Below are positions 7,843 through 17,289 of a stretch of 64,000 bases of DNA, piece after piece. Within the stretch, counting starts at the first letter, position 1; the number at the start of each line of letters is the position of its first letter. This DNA comes from Marinifaba aquimaris (lineage in GTDB: Bacteria; Pseudomonadota; Gammaproteobacteria; Enterobacterales; Alteromonadaceae): assembly GCF_013328345.1 (NCBI RefSeq), contig NZ_JABULX010000001.1, positions 186,001 to 250,000 of the forward strand, given 5' to 3'. A program made the position numbers and the translations under genes. The notes below the pieces were generated by a model. The model ran no database searches, was not told where the DNA came from, and was given only the letters and a program-made list of their open reading frames with translations.

Positions 7843-8529
7843 TTATACCATAACATCAAAAACACTACCGACAATGGCCGTTGCCAACATGGCCAAGCAA
7901 CCCCAAGATACAACGCGCATTGCACCTTTAGCAATACATGCTCCTCCTAAATAAGCCGCTAAACCGCCCAAAATACCTAAAAACAAAATCGACACTAGAG
8001 TAGTGGTCAATATGACCCTATCAAGTTCAATAAACCAAATAGCGATAAGAGGGACTCCCGCACCAATTAAAAATGTACAAGCCGAGTAAAAGGCAGCTTG
8101 AAGTGGATTAGCGCGATTAACATCCGTGATGCCAATATCATCTCTTGCATGTGCACCAAGTGCATCGTGTTCCATTAACGCTTGTGCAACTTGGTTAGCA
8201 AGTTTAGGCTCGAGCCCACGAGCTTGATAGATCTGAGCCAACTCCTGAGTTTCCCCCTCGATATCATTATTTAATGACTCTTGCTCCATTTTCAGATCGG
8301 CTGCTTCAGTATCAGCTTGAGAGCTGACCGAAACATACTCCCCCGCAGCCATCGACATACTGCCAGCTACCAAGCCTGCAACACCCGATAATAAAATGAC
8401 ATCATGTGATGAACCAGCAGCGGCCACGCCAATAATCAAACTAGCGGTTGATACTAAACCATCATTGGCACCTAAAACCGCAGCTCTTAACCAACCCGCT
8501 CGGTGCGATTTATGAATTTCACTGTGCAT
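7843..8529 (-). CDS. VIT1/CCC1-family Fe2+/Mn2+ transporter
   Basis: A 228-residue membrane protein of the VIT1/CCC1 family, which carries ferrous iron or manganese out of the cytosol. The N-terminal 'HKSHRAGWLRAAVLGANDGLVSTASLIIGV' region (broken here by family variation) holds the conserved Asn-Asp-Gly, and the second segment has 'AGSMSMAAGEYVSVSSQADTE', the family's metal-site signature. A charged cytoplasmic stretch (about 75-115, Glu-rich) follows, corresponding to the metal-binding domain, then three C-terminal membrane segments. It is a single-gene unit: its 3' end abuts the shared terminator and its 216-base upstream gap separates it from the divergent protease. In bacteria such proteins usually protect against metal excess. 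No Fur box was recognised by eye. Confidence 0.88.
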   Translation of the reverse strand: MHSEIHKSHRAGWLRAAVLGANDGLVSTASLIIGVAAAGSSHDVILLSGVAGLVAGSMSMAAGEYVSVSSQADTEAADLKMEQESLNNDIEGETQELAQIYQARGLEPKLANQVAQALMEHDALGAHARDDIGITDVNRANPLQAAFYSACTFLIGAGVPLIAIWFIELDRVILTTTLVSILFLGILGGLAAYLGGACIAKGAMRVVSWGCLAMLATAIVGSVFDVMV

Positions 8530-8745
8530 AAACCAACCTCATCAAAAAAATAGCTTTTTATCAGTAAGGCAGCTTTTATCGATTTAGCAAATACAAAGGT
8601 TTCGAATGATTTTTTGTTCGGTTAAATAGAAATAAAAGTGGTCACATGACATAACCATTATATTTAATTGAAAAAGGTATCTGTCTTTCATAATTGAGTT
8701 TTTATATAATTAAACGGTAAAAGGACGTGTATAAAAAGGATATTT

Positions 8746-9855
8746 ATGGAATGCCCGAAGTGTGGACATCACCAAGAGAACGAAGTTAAATGCGAAAATT
8801 GCGATATTTATTTTGCTAAATATCAAAAATATCTAGATAACAAAGCATCCTTTTCGTATCAAAAGACCAACTCTAAAACGCCAAAAAAAAGTTCGGCGGG
8901 TAAAGTTTTTCTCATCGTAATGCTTGGCTTATTTTTTCTTTATTTTTATCAACAAAGCCCAACCGATACATCGAAACCTAGCGTAAAAAATCAATTGATT
9001 AACCCAACAACACCTTCAGGTTTATCGGCTCAACTAGCGCGATCTCATCCACCTAAAAATACAGTTGAACAAGCCAGGAATGCTACGGTATTTATTGAAA
9101 CTGCTTGGGATACACTCGGCTCAGGTTTTATCATTAACGAGCAATGCGATGTCGTCACTAACCGTCATGTTGTAGAGTTTAATGTTGATAAAAATATTCA
9201 AAGCCAACAAAGCTCTAAGGCTTTTTACGATAGCTATTTAGTCAATTGGCAAGGCAAAGTTGATGAGCTAAATGCATTAAAATCGCAATACAAACAAGCG
9301 CGTAGCAAAAATCAAAAGAGTAAAGCCAAACAGTTAGCTAAACGTATTGAGCAACTGGTTGCTGAGATTAATACATTACCCGAAACCATGAAATCGAGTA
9401 TTGTTAAAAAAGTAGAAGATCAAGAGTGGGATGTCAGATATAAAAGTTTAAAGGTGTCACTCATAAATGGTAATGACTATGACATTTACGATGTTCACTT
9501 ATCAGAAAAATACGATTTAGCTTTTTTTCGTCTCCCTGAACAAAACTGTCCCTTCATCGAAAGTATGAGATATAGAAATATCCCACAAGCGACTAAACTC
9601 TATACTGTCGGCAGCCCTTCTGGCCTAAGATATACGATAACAGCGGGGGTTTTCTCTGGACTTAGAAAGCTAAAAGGAACGTTAATGCTACAAACTGATG
9701 CGCCAATAAATCCAGGGAATAGTGGTGGTCCTTTAATAACCGCGAATGGTTTAGCCATTGGTGTTAATACATCTAAACTCAAAAACACTCACGGAATAGG
9801 TTTTGCTCTGCCTATGGACTATGTCATCGATGAGTTGCAGAAAGTACAGTTGTGA
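8746..9855 (+). CDS. Zinc-ribbon, membrane-tethered trypsin-like serine protease
   Basis: A 369-residue protein with an unusual build. Residues 3-19 form a zinc ribbon with two Cys pairs (C3, C6, C16, C19). A single membrane segment lies at about 53-68, so the ribbon is cytoplasmic and the rest periplasmic. A trypsin-like (S1/S1C) domain follows with the triad His141 (TNRHVV), Asp257 (KYDLAFF) and Ser326 (GNSGGPL). Between His and Asp there is a long Lys/Gln/Glu-rich insertion (about 150-225) predicted to be coiled coil; ordinary trypsin-like domains lack it. There is no PDZ domain, unlike DegP/DegS. The ribosome site is AAGGA. The gene is monocistronic with a terminator after it. The substrate is unknown; it could relay a signal across the membrane. 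Confidence 0.85.
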   Translation: MECPKCGHHQENEVKCENCDIYFAKYQKYLDNKASFSYQKTNSKTPKKSSAGKVFLIVMLGLFFLYFYQQSPTDTSKPSVKNQLINPTTPSGLSAQLARSHPPKNTVEQARNATVFIETAWDTLGSGFIINEQCDVVTNRHVVEFNVDKNIQSQQSSKAFYDSYLVNWQGKVDELNALKSQYKQARSKNQKSKAKQLAKRIEQLVAEINTLPETMKSSIVKKVEDQEWDVRYKSLKVSLINGNDYDIYDVHLSEKYDLAFFRLPEQNCPFIESMRYRNIPQATKLYTVGSPSGLRYTITAGVFSGLRKLKGTLMLQTDAPINPGNSGGPLITANGLAIGVNTSKLKNTHGIGFALPMDYVIDELQKVQL

Positions 9856-9888
9856 TCTGACAGCAACTAAAGCGAATTTTAAAAATAC

Positions 9889-9920
9889 AAAGGCCAGCAA
9901 GATTTACTGACCTTTTTTCT
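9889..9920. terminator. Intrinsic terminator between convergent genes
   Basis: AAAGGCCAG (9889-9897) pairs with CTGACCTTT (9907-9915) with one mismatch and a 9-base loop, followed by TTTCTTT on the + strand. It ends the protease gene and probably also the convergent serA transcript. Confidence 0.65.
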
Positions 9921-9946
9921 TTATACTTGCCCAATACTAAAAAGCA

Positions 9947-11116
9947 CTAGACCTTTCTAACGTGAAATACATGTTCAATATTTGCAATTGCTGCAAGTAA
10001 TTCATCATTAGGCTCTGGCTCAATATCAAGAATAGTATAAGCAATGTCATCTCGACTTTTATTGACCATATCTAATACATTAATATTTAAATCAGCTAGT
10101 AAATTGAGCACACTACCCAAAACCTTTGGCACGTTATCGTTTGCAAAAGTGATGCGATAACCGGATGTACGTTCCATCGAAATAGTTGGGAAGTTAACAG
10201 AGTTAACAATGTTGCCATTGTCTAAAAAGTCGATGAGTTGTTTGGCGCCCATCACAGCACAATTTTCTTCTGCTTCAACAGTGCTGGCACCTAAATGCGG
10301 GAATAAAATAGCCTTTTCATGAGCAATCAGCGCCTTACTCGGAAAATCGGCTACATAAGCATCTAACTTTCCAGTATCCAGCGCTTGAATAACAGCGGCT
10401 TCTTCAACTAACTCCCCACGAGCTAAGTTAATTAATTTAGCGCCTGACTTTATTGCTGAAAATGTCTCTTCATTCATAAAGCCTTTTGTCGCCTCAACTA
10501 CAGGTACGTGTAATGTCACATAATCAGAGCGGGCTAATAACGAGTTTAAGTTCTCCGCTCGGCTCACCTTACTTGATAAACGCCACGCAGCTTCAACACT
10601 AAGCTTTGGATCGTAACCAATAACATTCATACCTAAACTTAAAGCAAGATTAGCCACTTTCGCGCCAATCGCCCCAAGCCCGACAACTCCCAGTGTTTTA
10701 CCTTCTAACTCTGCACCGCCATATTGCTTTTTACCTGCTTCAACTTTTTTGTGTAACGCATGAGGATCGGTTTCATTAGCCAACGAGTCGACATAACTCA
10801 TACTTTGGCTAATGCCGCGAGATGACAATAGTAAGCCCGCCAGTACCAACTCTTTAACTGCATTGGCATTGGCACCTGGGGTATTAAAAACAACAATCCC
10901 TTGTTTGGTGTAATCTCTCACCGGAATATTGTTAACCCCAGCACCTGCACGCGCTATAGCCAGTACTGACTTTGGAATAATTTCTTTGTGTAACTTGTGA
11001 CTGCGTAATAAAATAGCCGTTGGCTCTGCAACATCAGCTGATACTTGGTATTGTTCTTGTGGGAAGGTATTAATACCTTTAGCTGCAATATTGTTGTAAG
11101 TTCTGATCGTTTTCAT
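9947..11116 (-). CDS. serA: D-3-phosphoglycerate dehydrogenase with C-terminal ACT domain
   Basis: A 389-residue enzyme that oxidises 3-phosphoglycerate to 3-phosphohydroxypyruvate, the first step of serine synthesis. The ATG at 11116 is chosen because GGAAGAG precedes it by 5 bases; an ATG four codons upstream has none. The nucleotide-binding domain carries 'LGVVGLGAIGAKVA' (Gly-x-Gly-x2-Gly) and 'DYVTLHVP'; catalytic Arg and Glu are in 'INLARGELVEE', and the His falls in 'ILFPHLGAST'. Residues from about 320 on resemble a single ACT domain ('RITFANDNVPKVLGSVLNLL'), the regulatory fold that binds serine. It lies 47 bases downstream of serC, with which it forms an operon; this pair differs from the E. 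coli arrangement, where serA and serC are apart. Confidence 0.92.
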   Translation of the reverse strand: MKTIRTYNNIAAKGINTFPQEQYQVSADVAEPTAILLRSHKLHKEIIPKSVLAIARAGAGVNNIPVRDYTKQGIVVFNTPGANANAVKELVLAGLLLSSRGISQSMSYVDSLANETDPHALHKKVEAGKKQYGGAELEGKTLGVVGLGAIGAKVANLALSLGMNVIGYDPKLSVEAAWRLSSKVSRAENLNSLLARSDYVTLHVPVVEATKGFMNEETFSAIKSGAKLINLARGELVEEAAVIQALDTGKLDAYVADFPSKALIAHEKAILFPHLGASTVEAEENCAVMGAKQLIDFLDNGNIVNSVNFPTISMERTSGYRITFANDNVPKVLGSVLNLLADLNINVLDMVNKSRDDIAYTILDIEPEPNDELLAAIANIEHVFHVRKV

Positions 11117-11163
11117 TGTCTCTTCCATTGATGATTATTATAACTTTTACAACAGCACAGCCT

Positions 11164-12279
11164 TTAAGCTGTCGCCTCTTGATAAGCCCAAGTAAGCCAA
11201 GGTAATAACACTTCTAAATCTTGTGTTTCGACGGTTGCACCACACCAAATACGTAGCCCTGCAGGCGCATCACGATAAGCGCCGATGTCATAAGCCACAC
11301 CTTCAGCATCGAGTAACTTAGTCATGACTTTGACTTGCTCTGCATCGGCCTTTAACTCCAAGCAAACGCTGGTGTTCGAACGAATTGCCTTTTCTTGGGC
11401 AAGAAAATCAATCCAATCATTCGCCTCTACAAAGTTTTCAATAACGGCTAAATTAGCTTCACTTTTGTCAACCGCTGCTGATAAACCACCAATTTCATCA
11501 ACCCAATTAAGCGCATCTAAATAATCTTCTACGCATAACATCGATGGCGTATTAATGGTTGCGCCTTTGAAAATACCATCAATTAATTTACCGCCTTTGG
11601 TTAAACGGAAGATTTTTGGCATTGGCCAAGATGGCGTGTAAGACTCTAAACGCTCAACCGCTCGCGGACTTAAAATAAGCACACCGTGCGCCCCTTCACC
11701 GCCCAAGACTTTTTGCCAGCTAAAAGTCGCGACATCAATTTTGTCCCACTGCATGTCCATTGCAAAAACCGCGCTGGTAGCATCACAAATAGTTAAACCT
11801 TGGCGGTTATTTTCAATCCAATCTGCATTAGCGACTTTGACACCTGACGTTGTGCCATTCCAAGTGAAGATCACATCATGCGCTTGATTAGCTTGGTTAA
11901 AATCAGGTAACTGACCATAATCAGCCGTATAAATATTGGCATTATCAAGTTTTAACTGCTTAACCACATCAGTCGCCCAGCCCGAGCCAAATGACTCCCA
12001 TGCAAAGACATCAACAGGGCGCTCACCTAAAAGTGACCACATCGCCATTTCCATCGCTCCGGTATCCGAACCTGGAACGATACCCACCTTGTAACCTTCA
12101 GGTAATTCAAGCAAACGAGCTGTTTCATCAATGGCTTTTTTAAGTTTGTCTTTACCTATACTACTTCGGTGAGAACGACCCAAAGATTCAGTCGATAATT
12201 TCGCTAAGTCATAGCCGGGGCGCTTAGTACAAGGGCCTGAAGAAAAATTAGGGTTAGCGGGTTTTAAACTGGGTTTCAT
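11164..12279 (-). CDS. serC: Phosphoserine aminotransferase, alternative (SerC-2) type
   Basis: A 371-residue class V, PLP-dependent aminotransferase that turns 3-phosphohydroxypyruvate into phosphoserine using glutamate. The opening '[15 protein letters not shown]' and '[10 protein letters not shown]' are typical of the subgroup found mainly in alphaproteobacteria and some archaea, not of the E. coli-type SerC. The PLP Lys is Lys190 in '[14 protein letters not shown]'. The ATG is preceded by AGGAAG. It is first in the serC-serA operon, which supports the assignment over other class V enzymes. The subgroup and operon layout hint at lateral acquisition or an old replacement; no difference in base composition from neighbours is obvious by eye. 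Confidence 0.9.
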   Translation of the reverse strand: MKPSLKPANPNFSSGPCTKRPGYDLAKLSTESLGRSHRSSIGKDKLKKAIDETARLLELPEGYKVGIVPGSDTGAMEMAMWSLLGERPVDVFAWESFGSGWATDVVKQLKLDNANIYTADYGQLPDFNQANQAHDVIFTWNGTTSGVKVANADWIENNRQGLTICDATSAVFAMDMQWDKIDVATFSWQKVLGGEGAHGVLILSPRAVERLESYTPSWPMPKIFRLTKGGKLIDGIFKGATINTPSMLCVEDYLDALNWVDEIGGLSAAVDKSEANLAVIENFVEANDWIDFLAQEKAIRSNTSVCLELKADAEQVKVMTKLLDAEGVAYDIGAYRDAPAGLRIWCGATVETQDLEVLLPWLTWAYQEATA

Positions 12280-12586
12280 TAAACTTCCTTTTTATTATCA
12301 GCGCTATTTCAGATGAAACAGGCGGTTTATTTACGTACTACACTGGCACAAAAATAAACCAAGCGTCAACAGCTGTTTTTTTGTTCAAAGGAAGTTTAAC
12401 TTTAAGATTTAACTAAAATTCTAAGAAGTTAATAATAATTGGTATAGCATATCTAAGTCACCTTTGTTTGCTTTAGTAAAAAATTTGGTATCTTTATCAA
12501 AATGGTGACTATCAATTTTCAATAATATTTGTCAGCGAGTAATTTAAATTAATCCAGGTAATAGGCTCAAATAAACCTCGGGTAAA
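12280..12586. other. Gene-free A+T-rich gap
   Basis: About 307 bases between the serC start and the end of the accessory lipoprotein locus. I find no gene. It must contain the serC promoter. One dyad is visible: GTCACC at 12457-12462 mirrored by GGTGAC at 12504-12509, with partly complementary bases inside. The meaning is unknown. Confidence 0.5.
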
Positions 12587-12880
12587 CTAACAATCCTCTT
12601 TGCCATACTCTTGATGACAAACTGCAAGCCAATTTAAATGTTGAGCAGATTCCCCACAGAAACTACCTCTCCCTGCTTCCATAAATCGAGTAAATATTAA
12701 TCTACATTCATATTCCTCATATCTTTTATCTGCATCATCATAAATGAACATTCCATTATATGAACAATATGTAAGTGAGTTTTGATCTGAGAAATAGAAT
12801 GATTCCTTCGGAGGGGAGATAAAAAGAGCTCCACCTCTCTGGAGGTTGCAATTAGAATGCGGAATTACAATAGAGCCCAA
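12587..12880 (-). CDS. Cys-rich ORF, probably the -1 frameshift continuation of the upstream lipoprotein
   Basis: An open frame of 97 codons from a TTG at 12880, which has no ribosome site; just upstream in the same frame is a TGA, so no ATG start exists. It encodes seven Cys and aromatic-rich strands ('KESFYFSDQ', 'YEEYECRLIFTRF'). I do not recognise a family. It overlaps the end of the lipoprotein gene by 16 bases in the -1 frame. The overlap zone contains a run of seven A read as GAA AAA AAC, i.e. the slippery heptamer A AAA AAC in the correct phase, and slipping back one base would lead straight into this frame. It may be expressed only as the C-terminal half of a fused protein of about 248 residues, or be the remnant of a broken gene. 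Confidence 0.5.
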   Translation of the reverse strand: MGSIVIPHSNCNLQRGGALFISPPKESFYFSDQNSLTYCSYNGMFIYDDADKRYEEYECRLIFTRFMEAGRGSFCGESAQHLNWLAVCHQEYGKEDC

Positions 12881-13332
12881 TGTTGGTTTTTTTCATGATA
12901 CATTGATAGACCAGCAAGTTCATCAGGTATCTTATTGAAGAAAATAAAAGAATCATCTTTATGACTGAAAAATAGTTTTGGATAGTCTTCACCTTTGAAG
13001 AATACCGCACTGTACTCTTCTATTGTTATTACAAAATCAACGACTTTAGCACTATTTTTTTTGTGATACTGATTTAAGCTATTCTCAAACTCTACTATAG
13101 ATGGAACAGACTTTGCCAGATCTTCCCTAATTGTGGCATGTTTTAATGGCTCCTTATGGAAAGCTATAACTTTTTTCTTTACGTGATTATTCTTTTCTTC
13201 ATTCCCTGTATTTATATAACAAAGCTTGCTACCAGGATAGGCTTCATCAATGAAACAATAATATTCATCTTTGTTCATACAGGAACTTAACAAAATTGTT
13301 GTGAATAGTAATGCTATGTAAGTAAGCTTCAT
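12865..13332 (-). CDS. Hypothetical lipoprotein
   Basis: A 155-residue protein with a lipoprotein signal peptide: Lys-rich start, hydrophobic core, and lipobox 'LLSSC' with Cys18 as the acylated residue. AGGA lies about 10 bases before the ATG. The mature part is polar, Lys/Glu-rich, with strands such as 'AVFFKGEDYPKLFFSHKDDSFIFF', and no catalytic motif that I know. Codon and base use is more A+T-rich than in the flanking serC and metH genes, which suggests an accessory insertion. The reading frame may continue into the next ORF through a -1 frameshift near residue 149 (see that entry). The gene lies alone between hairpins and long A+T-rich gaps, consistent with recent arrival. Confidence 0.65.
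   Translation of the reverse strand: MKLTYIALLFTTILLSSCMNKDEYYCFIDEAYPGSKLCYINTGNEEKNNHVKKKVIAFHKEPLKHATIREDLAKSVPSIVEFENSLNQYHKKNSAKVVDFVITIEEYSAVFFKGEDYPKLFFSHKDDSFIFFNKIPDELAGLSMYHEKNQHWALL
12886..12892 (-). other. A AAA AAC slippery heptamer (possible -1 frameshift site)
   Basis: On the minus strand the lipoprotein frame reads GAA AAA AAC CAA. The heptamer A AAA AAC is in the X XXY YYZ phase known to favour -1 slippage. After slippage the next codons are CCA ACA TTG GGC, which continue for 99 residues. A weak stem (CTCCA/TGGAG) begins about 40 bases downstream, farther than normal for a stimulator. A homopolymer indel in one ancestral gene would look the same. Confidence 0.4.
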
Positions 13333-13434
13333 ATCTTTGAAATCCTAGTTTTCAATGAAAATATATACCGAGCTTCAATGCTCCATTAAAATAATTAAGC
13401 TATATCAAAAAATAAATAAGAATAGACTTTATGG

Positions 13435-13467
13435 ATCTACATTTCTTAATATTTAAGAGATGTAGAT
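13435..13467. repeat. 15-bp near-perfect hairpin downstream of metH
   Basis: Arms at 13435-13449 and 13453-13467 are complementary at 14 of 15 positions with a 3-base loop (TAT). It sits 32 bases beyond the metH stop and about 100 bases upstream of the lipoprotein start. No T run follows on the minus strand, so it is a weak terminator candidate; it may be an mRNA end-stabilising hairpin, or an operator of the lipoprotein locus. Confidence 0.5.
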
Positions 13468-13498
13468 TAATCCATCATCATTAAATAGTAAAAAATAA

Positions 13499-16400
13499 TT
13501 ACACGTCGTAAGAAAGATTACTCTGCAACCAACGCTCGGTTTCTTCAACCGTCATACCAGTGCGCTCAGCATAAGACTCGATTTGATCTTTGCTGACTTT
13601 ACCCACAGCAAAGTATTTCGACTCAGGGTGAGCAAAGTACCAACCACTGACGGATGCACCTGGGTACATAGCGCAGCTTTCGGTTAACTTCATACCAATG
13701 CGGTTTTCAACATCGAGTAAATCCCATAAGCGTTTTTTCTCGGTATGCTCAGGACAAGCGGCATAACCTGGTGCTGGGCGAATACCTTGGTATTGTTCGC
13801 GGATTAAATCTTCGTTATCAAGTTTTTCATCCGCGGCATAACCCCAAGCATCAACACGAATACGCTCGTGTAAGTATTCAGCAAAGGCTTCAGCTAAACG
13901 ATCGGCAACGGCTTTGATCATAATCGACGTGTAATCATCGTGATCATCATTAAGTACTTGGTCAGCCCATTCGTCTGCGCCAATACCGGCTGTTACCGCA
14001 AAGCCACCAATATAATCAGGAATGTCTGATTCTGTGCTTGCCACATAATCTGATAAACAACGGTTAAATTGACCGTCTTTTTTCTTCGACTGGCTACGTA
14101 GGTGATGTAAACGCGTTAATACTTCTGAGCGAGACTCATCGGTATAAACATAAATGTCATCACCTTCTGATGCTGCAGGGAATAAACCAAAGATACCTTT
14201 AGCTTTGACTTTACCCTCTTTTTCAATGATATCGAGGATATCATTGGCATCTTTAAACAGTTTACGCGCTTCTTCACCAACTAATTCGTGATCGAGAATT
14301 TTTGGATATTTACCGCTTAACTGCCATGTCATAAAAAATGGCGTCCAGTCGATGTATGAACGTAAATCGCTAATTGATACGTTTTGTAATTCTTGGATGC
14401 CTAATTGCTTAGGTTTAACAGGCGTGTACTCATCAAAACTCGGTACATAACGGTTTGCTCTTGCCTCTTCTAAACTGACGTTTTCTGAACGCGGGCCTTT
14501 ACGCGAGTGTTGGTCACGCACTTTTTCATATTCAACTTGTAGTTTTTCAACAAAGGCAGGTTTTAATTCATCGCTTAATAAAGCTGATGCCACGGATACC
14601 GAGCGCGATGCATTTGGTACATACACTACAGGGTGTGAGTAGTTTTGCTCAATCTTAACCGCGGTATGGGCTTTTGATGTCGTCGCACCACCAATAAGTA
14701 GAGGAATATCAAAACCTTGACGCTCCATCTCTTTGGCGACATGTACCATTTCATCAAGTGATGGCGTGATAAGGCCTGACAGGCCAATCATGTCGCACTT
14801 TTCTTCAATCGCGGTTTTTAAGATCTTATCAGCCGGTACCATGACGCCTAAATCGACAATCTCGTAGTTGTTACATTGAAGTACCACGCCAACGATGTTT
14901 TTACCGATATCGTGCACGTCACCTTTTACTGTCGCCATTAAAATTTTACCGTTTGATGAAGCTTCGGTTTTCTCAGCATCAATAAACGGCTCTAAATGAG
15001 CAACAGCGCGTTTCATTACACGGGCAGATTTTACAACCTGAGGTAAGAACATCTTACCTTCACCGAATAAATCCCCTACTACGTTCATGCCATCCATTAA
15101 TGGCCCTTCAATAACGTGTAGTGGACGCTCTGCGTTAAGACGCGCTTCTTCAGTATCTTCTACGATAAATTCAGTAATACCTTTTACTAAGGCATGCTCA
15201 AGACGTTTTTCAACCGAATAAGAACGCCACTCTTGTGCCGATTTATCTTCTTCAACGGCACCTGTACCACGGTATTGTTCAGCAATATCAAGTAATCGTT
15301 CAGTCGCGCCATCGTCTTTGTTAAGAACAACATCTTCTACAGCGTCTTTTAGTTCAGTTGGGATATCATCGTAAATCGCTAGCTGACCTGCGTTTACAAT
15401 ACCCATGGTTAAACCATTTTTAATTGCGTAGTAAAGAAATACCGCGTGAATCGCTTCACGAACAGGGTTATTACCACGGAATGAGAATGATACGTTTGAT
15501 ACACCACCTGAAATCATCGCATACGGCAGGTTATCTTTAATGTCTTTACAGGCTTCGATGAAATCAACACCATAGTTGTTGTGCTCATCAATACCAGTGG
15601 CTACAGCGAAGATATTCGGATCGAAAATAATATCTTCTGGCGGGTAACCGACTTTATCAACTAAAACATCATAAGAGCGCTTACAAATCTCGAACTTACG
15701 TTCACGCGTATCAGCCTGACCAACCTCATCAAACGCCATAACGATAACCGCAGCACCGTAACGACGTAGTAATTTAGCTTGCTCGATAAACTTCTCTTCA
15801 CCTTCTTTAAGTGAAATAGAGTTAACGATACCTTTACCTTGAATACACTTAAGGCCAGCTTCAATGATTTCCCATTTCGATGAGTCAATCATAATCGGTA
15901 CACGCGCGATATCAGGCTCTGAAGCAATGAGGTTTAAGAAGCGCACCATAGCAGCTTCTGAATCCAACATGCCTTCATCCATGTTGATATCGATAATTTG
16001 CGCGCCGTTTTCAACCTGCTCTTTGGCAACTTCTAACGCTTCATCATAAAGCTCTTCTTTAATCAAACGCTTAAACTTGGCAGAACCCGTAACGTTAGTA
16101 CGCTCACCGACGTTAACAAATAACGAATCTTGTTCAATTGATAATGGCTCTAAACCTGATAAACGACATGCGATTTCACGTGGCTCAATTTTACGCGGTT
16201 GAATGTCTTTAACGGCGTTGTAAATCTCAGAGATATGCTCAGGTGATGTACCACAACAACCACCGATAATGTTGAAAAAGCCAGATTCAGCCCATTCTTT
16301 AATTTGCACCGCCATATCGGCGCCATTTAAGTCGTATTCACCAAAGGCATTTGGTAAACCGGCATTAGGGTGAACAGACACAGCAAAATCAGATACGCGG

Positions 16401-17191
16401 CTCATCTCTTCAACGTACTGGCGTAATTCATCTGGACCAAGTGCACAGTTCAAACCAATTGAAATAGGTTTAACGTGACGCAGTGAGTTATAAAAAGCTT
16501 CTGTCGTTTGACCAGAAAGTGTACGACCTGACGCATCAGTGATCGTACCTGAGATCATTATAGGTAATTCAATACCGACATTCTCAAATGCAACTTCTAC
16601 GGCAAATGCAGCGGCTTTGGCATTAAGCGTATCAAAAATTGTCTCGATTAAAATTAAATCAACGCCACCTTCAATTAAGGCTTCAGTTGATTCAACATAA
16701 GCTTCAACAAGTTGATCGAATGTGATGTTACGGTAACCCGGATCGTTTACATCAGGAGAGATTGAAGCGGTTTTAGATGTTGGCCCTAAAACACCAGCGA
16801 CAAAGCGCGGTTTATGAGGTTCTTTGGCCGTAAATTCATCGGCTAACTCTCTTGCTAACTTTGCAGAGGCGACGTTAATCGCGCGTGATTCGGCTTCCAT
16901 TTCATAATCGGCCATCGAAATGGTCGTAGCGTTAAAGGTATTGGTTTCAATGATATCCGCACCAGCAGCAAAGTACTTGCCTTGGATCTCTTTGATCACA
17001 TCAGGACGCGTAATCGATAACATATCGTTGTTACCTTTTACATCAAGGTGCCAGTCTTTGTATTGTTCGCCTCGATAATCTTCCTCGGTTAGGCCATACG
17101 ACTGAATCATAGTACCCATACCACCATCTAAGATCATAATGCGCTCTTTTAAGATGGCTTCGATTTGTGCACGAGCTGGATGTTGCTTCAT
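13499..17191 (-). CDS. metH: Cobalamin-dependent methionine synthase
   Basis: A 1230-residue enzyme, almost the E. coli length, that transfers a methyl group from methyl-tetrahydrofolate via cobalamin to homocysteine. Modules in order: homocysteine domain (1-350; zinc Cys pair in '[10 protein letters not shown]' and an earlier 'LNCALGP'), pterin/folate domain (about 355-640; '[14 protein letters not shown]', '[14 protein letters not shown]'), cobalamin cap and binding domain with the His ligand motif 'GDVHDIGKN' (about 755-765), and the SAM-binding activation domain at the C-terminus ('[10 protein letters not shown]', '[12 protein letters not shown]'). Upstream bases 17243-17262 hold three degenerate ACGT-like cores with spacing 7 and 9 rather than 8, so MetJ control is not supported. 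No cobalamin riboswitch was recognised; the leader is only about 98 bases to the next gene. Confidence 0.98.
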   Translation of the reverse strand: MKQHPARAQIEAILKERIMILDGGMGTMIQSYGLTEEDYRGEQYKDWHLDVKGNNDMLSITRPDVIKEIQGKYFAAGADIIETNTFNATTISMADYEMEAESRAINVASAKLARELADEFTAKEPHKPRFVAGVLGPTSKTASISPDVNDPGYRNITFDQLVEAYVESTEALIEGGVDLILIETIFDTLNAKAAAFAVEVAFENVGIELPIMISGTITDASGRTLSGQTTEAFYNSLRHVKPISIGLNCALGPDELRQYVEEMSRVSDFAVSVHPNAGLPNAFGEYDLNGADMAVQIKEWAESGFFNIIGGCCGTSPEHISEIYNAVKDIQPRKIEPREIACRLSGLEPLSIEQDSLFVNVGERTNVTGSAKFKRLIKEELYDEALEVAKEQVENGAQIIDINMDEGMLDSEAAMVRFLNLIASEPDIARVPIMIDSSKWEIIEAGLKCIQGKGIVNSISLKEGEEKFIEQAKLLRRYGAAVIVMAFDEVGQADTRERKFEICKRSYDVLVDKVGYPPEDIIFDPNIFAVATGIDEHNNYGVDFIEACKDIKDNLPYAMISGGVSNVSFSFRGNNPVREAIHAVFLYYAIKNGLTMGIVNAGQLAIYDDIPTELKDAVEDVVLNKDDGATERLLDIAEQYRGTGAVEEDKSAQEWRSYSVEKRLEHALVKGITEFIVEDTEEARLNAERPLHVIEGPLMDGMNVVGDLFGEGKMFLPQVVKSARVMKRAVAHLEPFIDAEKTEASSNGKILMATVKGDVHDIGKNIVGVVLQCNNYEIVDLGVMVPADKILKTAIEEKCDMIGLSGLITPSLDEMVHVAKEMERQGFDIPLLIGGATTSKAHTAVKIEQNYSHPVVYVPNASRSVSVASALLSDELKPAFVEKLQVEYEKVRDQHSRKGPRSENVSLEEARANRYVPSFDEYTPVKPKQLGIQELQNVSISDLRSYIDWTPFFMTWQLSGKYPKILDHELVGEEARKLFKDANDILDIIEKEGKVKAKGIFGLFPAASEGDDIYVYTDESRSEVLTRLHHLRSQSKKKDGQFNRCLSDYVASTESDIPDYIGGFAVTAGIGADEWADQVLNDDHDDYTSIMIKAVADRLAEAFAEYLHERIRVDAWGYAADEKLDNEDLIREQYQGIRPAPGYAACPEHTEKKRLWDLLDVENRIGMKLTESCAMYPGASVSGWYFAHPESKYFAVGKVSKDQIESYAERTGMTVEETERWLQSNLSYDV

Positions 17192-17289
17192 TGATAAAAA
17201 CCTTTTACTACTCGTTAGGTAATTTGTTTAAAACTGCGGTTAACGTTGGACGTCGTAAGCGTTTGTATATTTATGCGATTAATTTGCAT

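Noticed and set aside
12457-12509. Dyad GTCACC/GGTGAC between serC and the lipoprotein locus as a terminator
   Set aside because: Only 6 bp with a loop of over 40 bases and no T run.
17241-17262. Possible MetJ boxes upstream of metH
   Set aside because: ACGT-like cores occur at 17243, 17250 and 17259 (spacing 7 and 9); met boxes need 8-base register. The match is far poorer than at metA.
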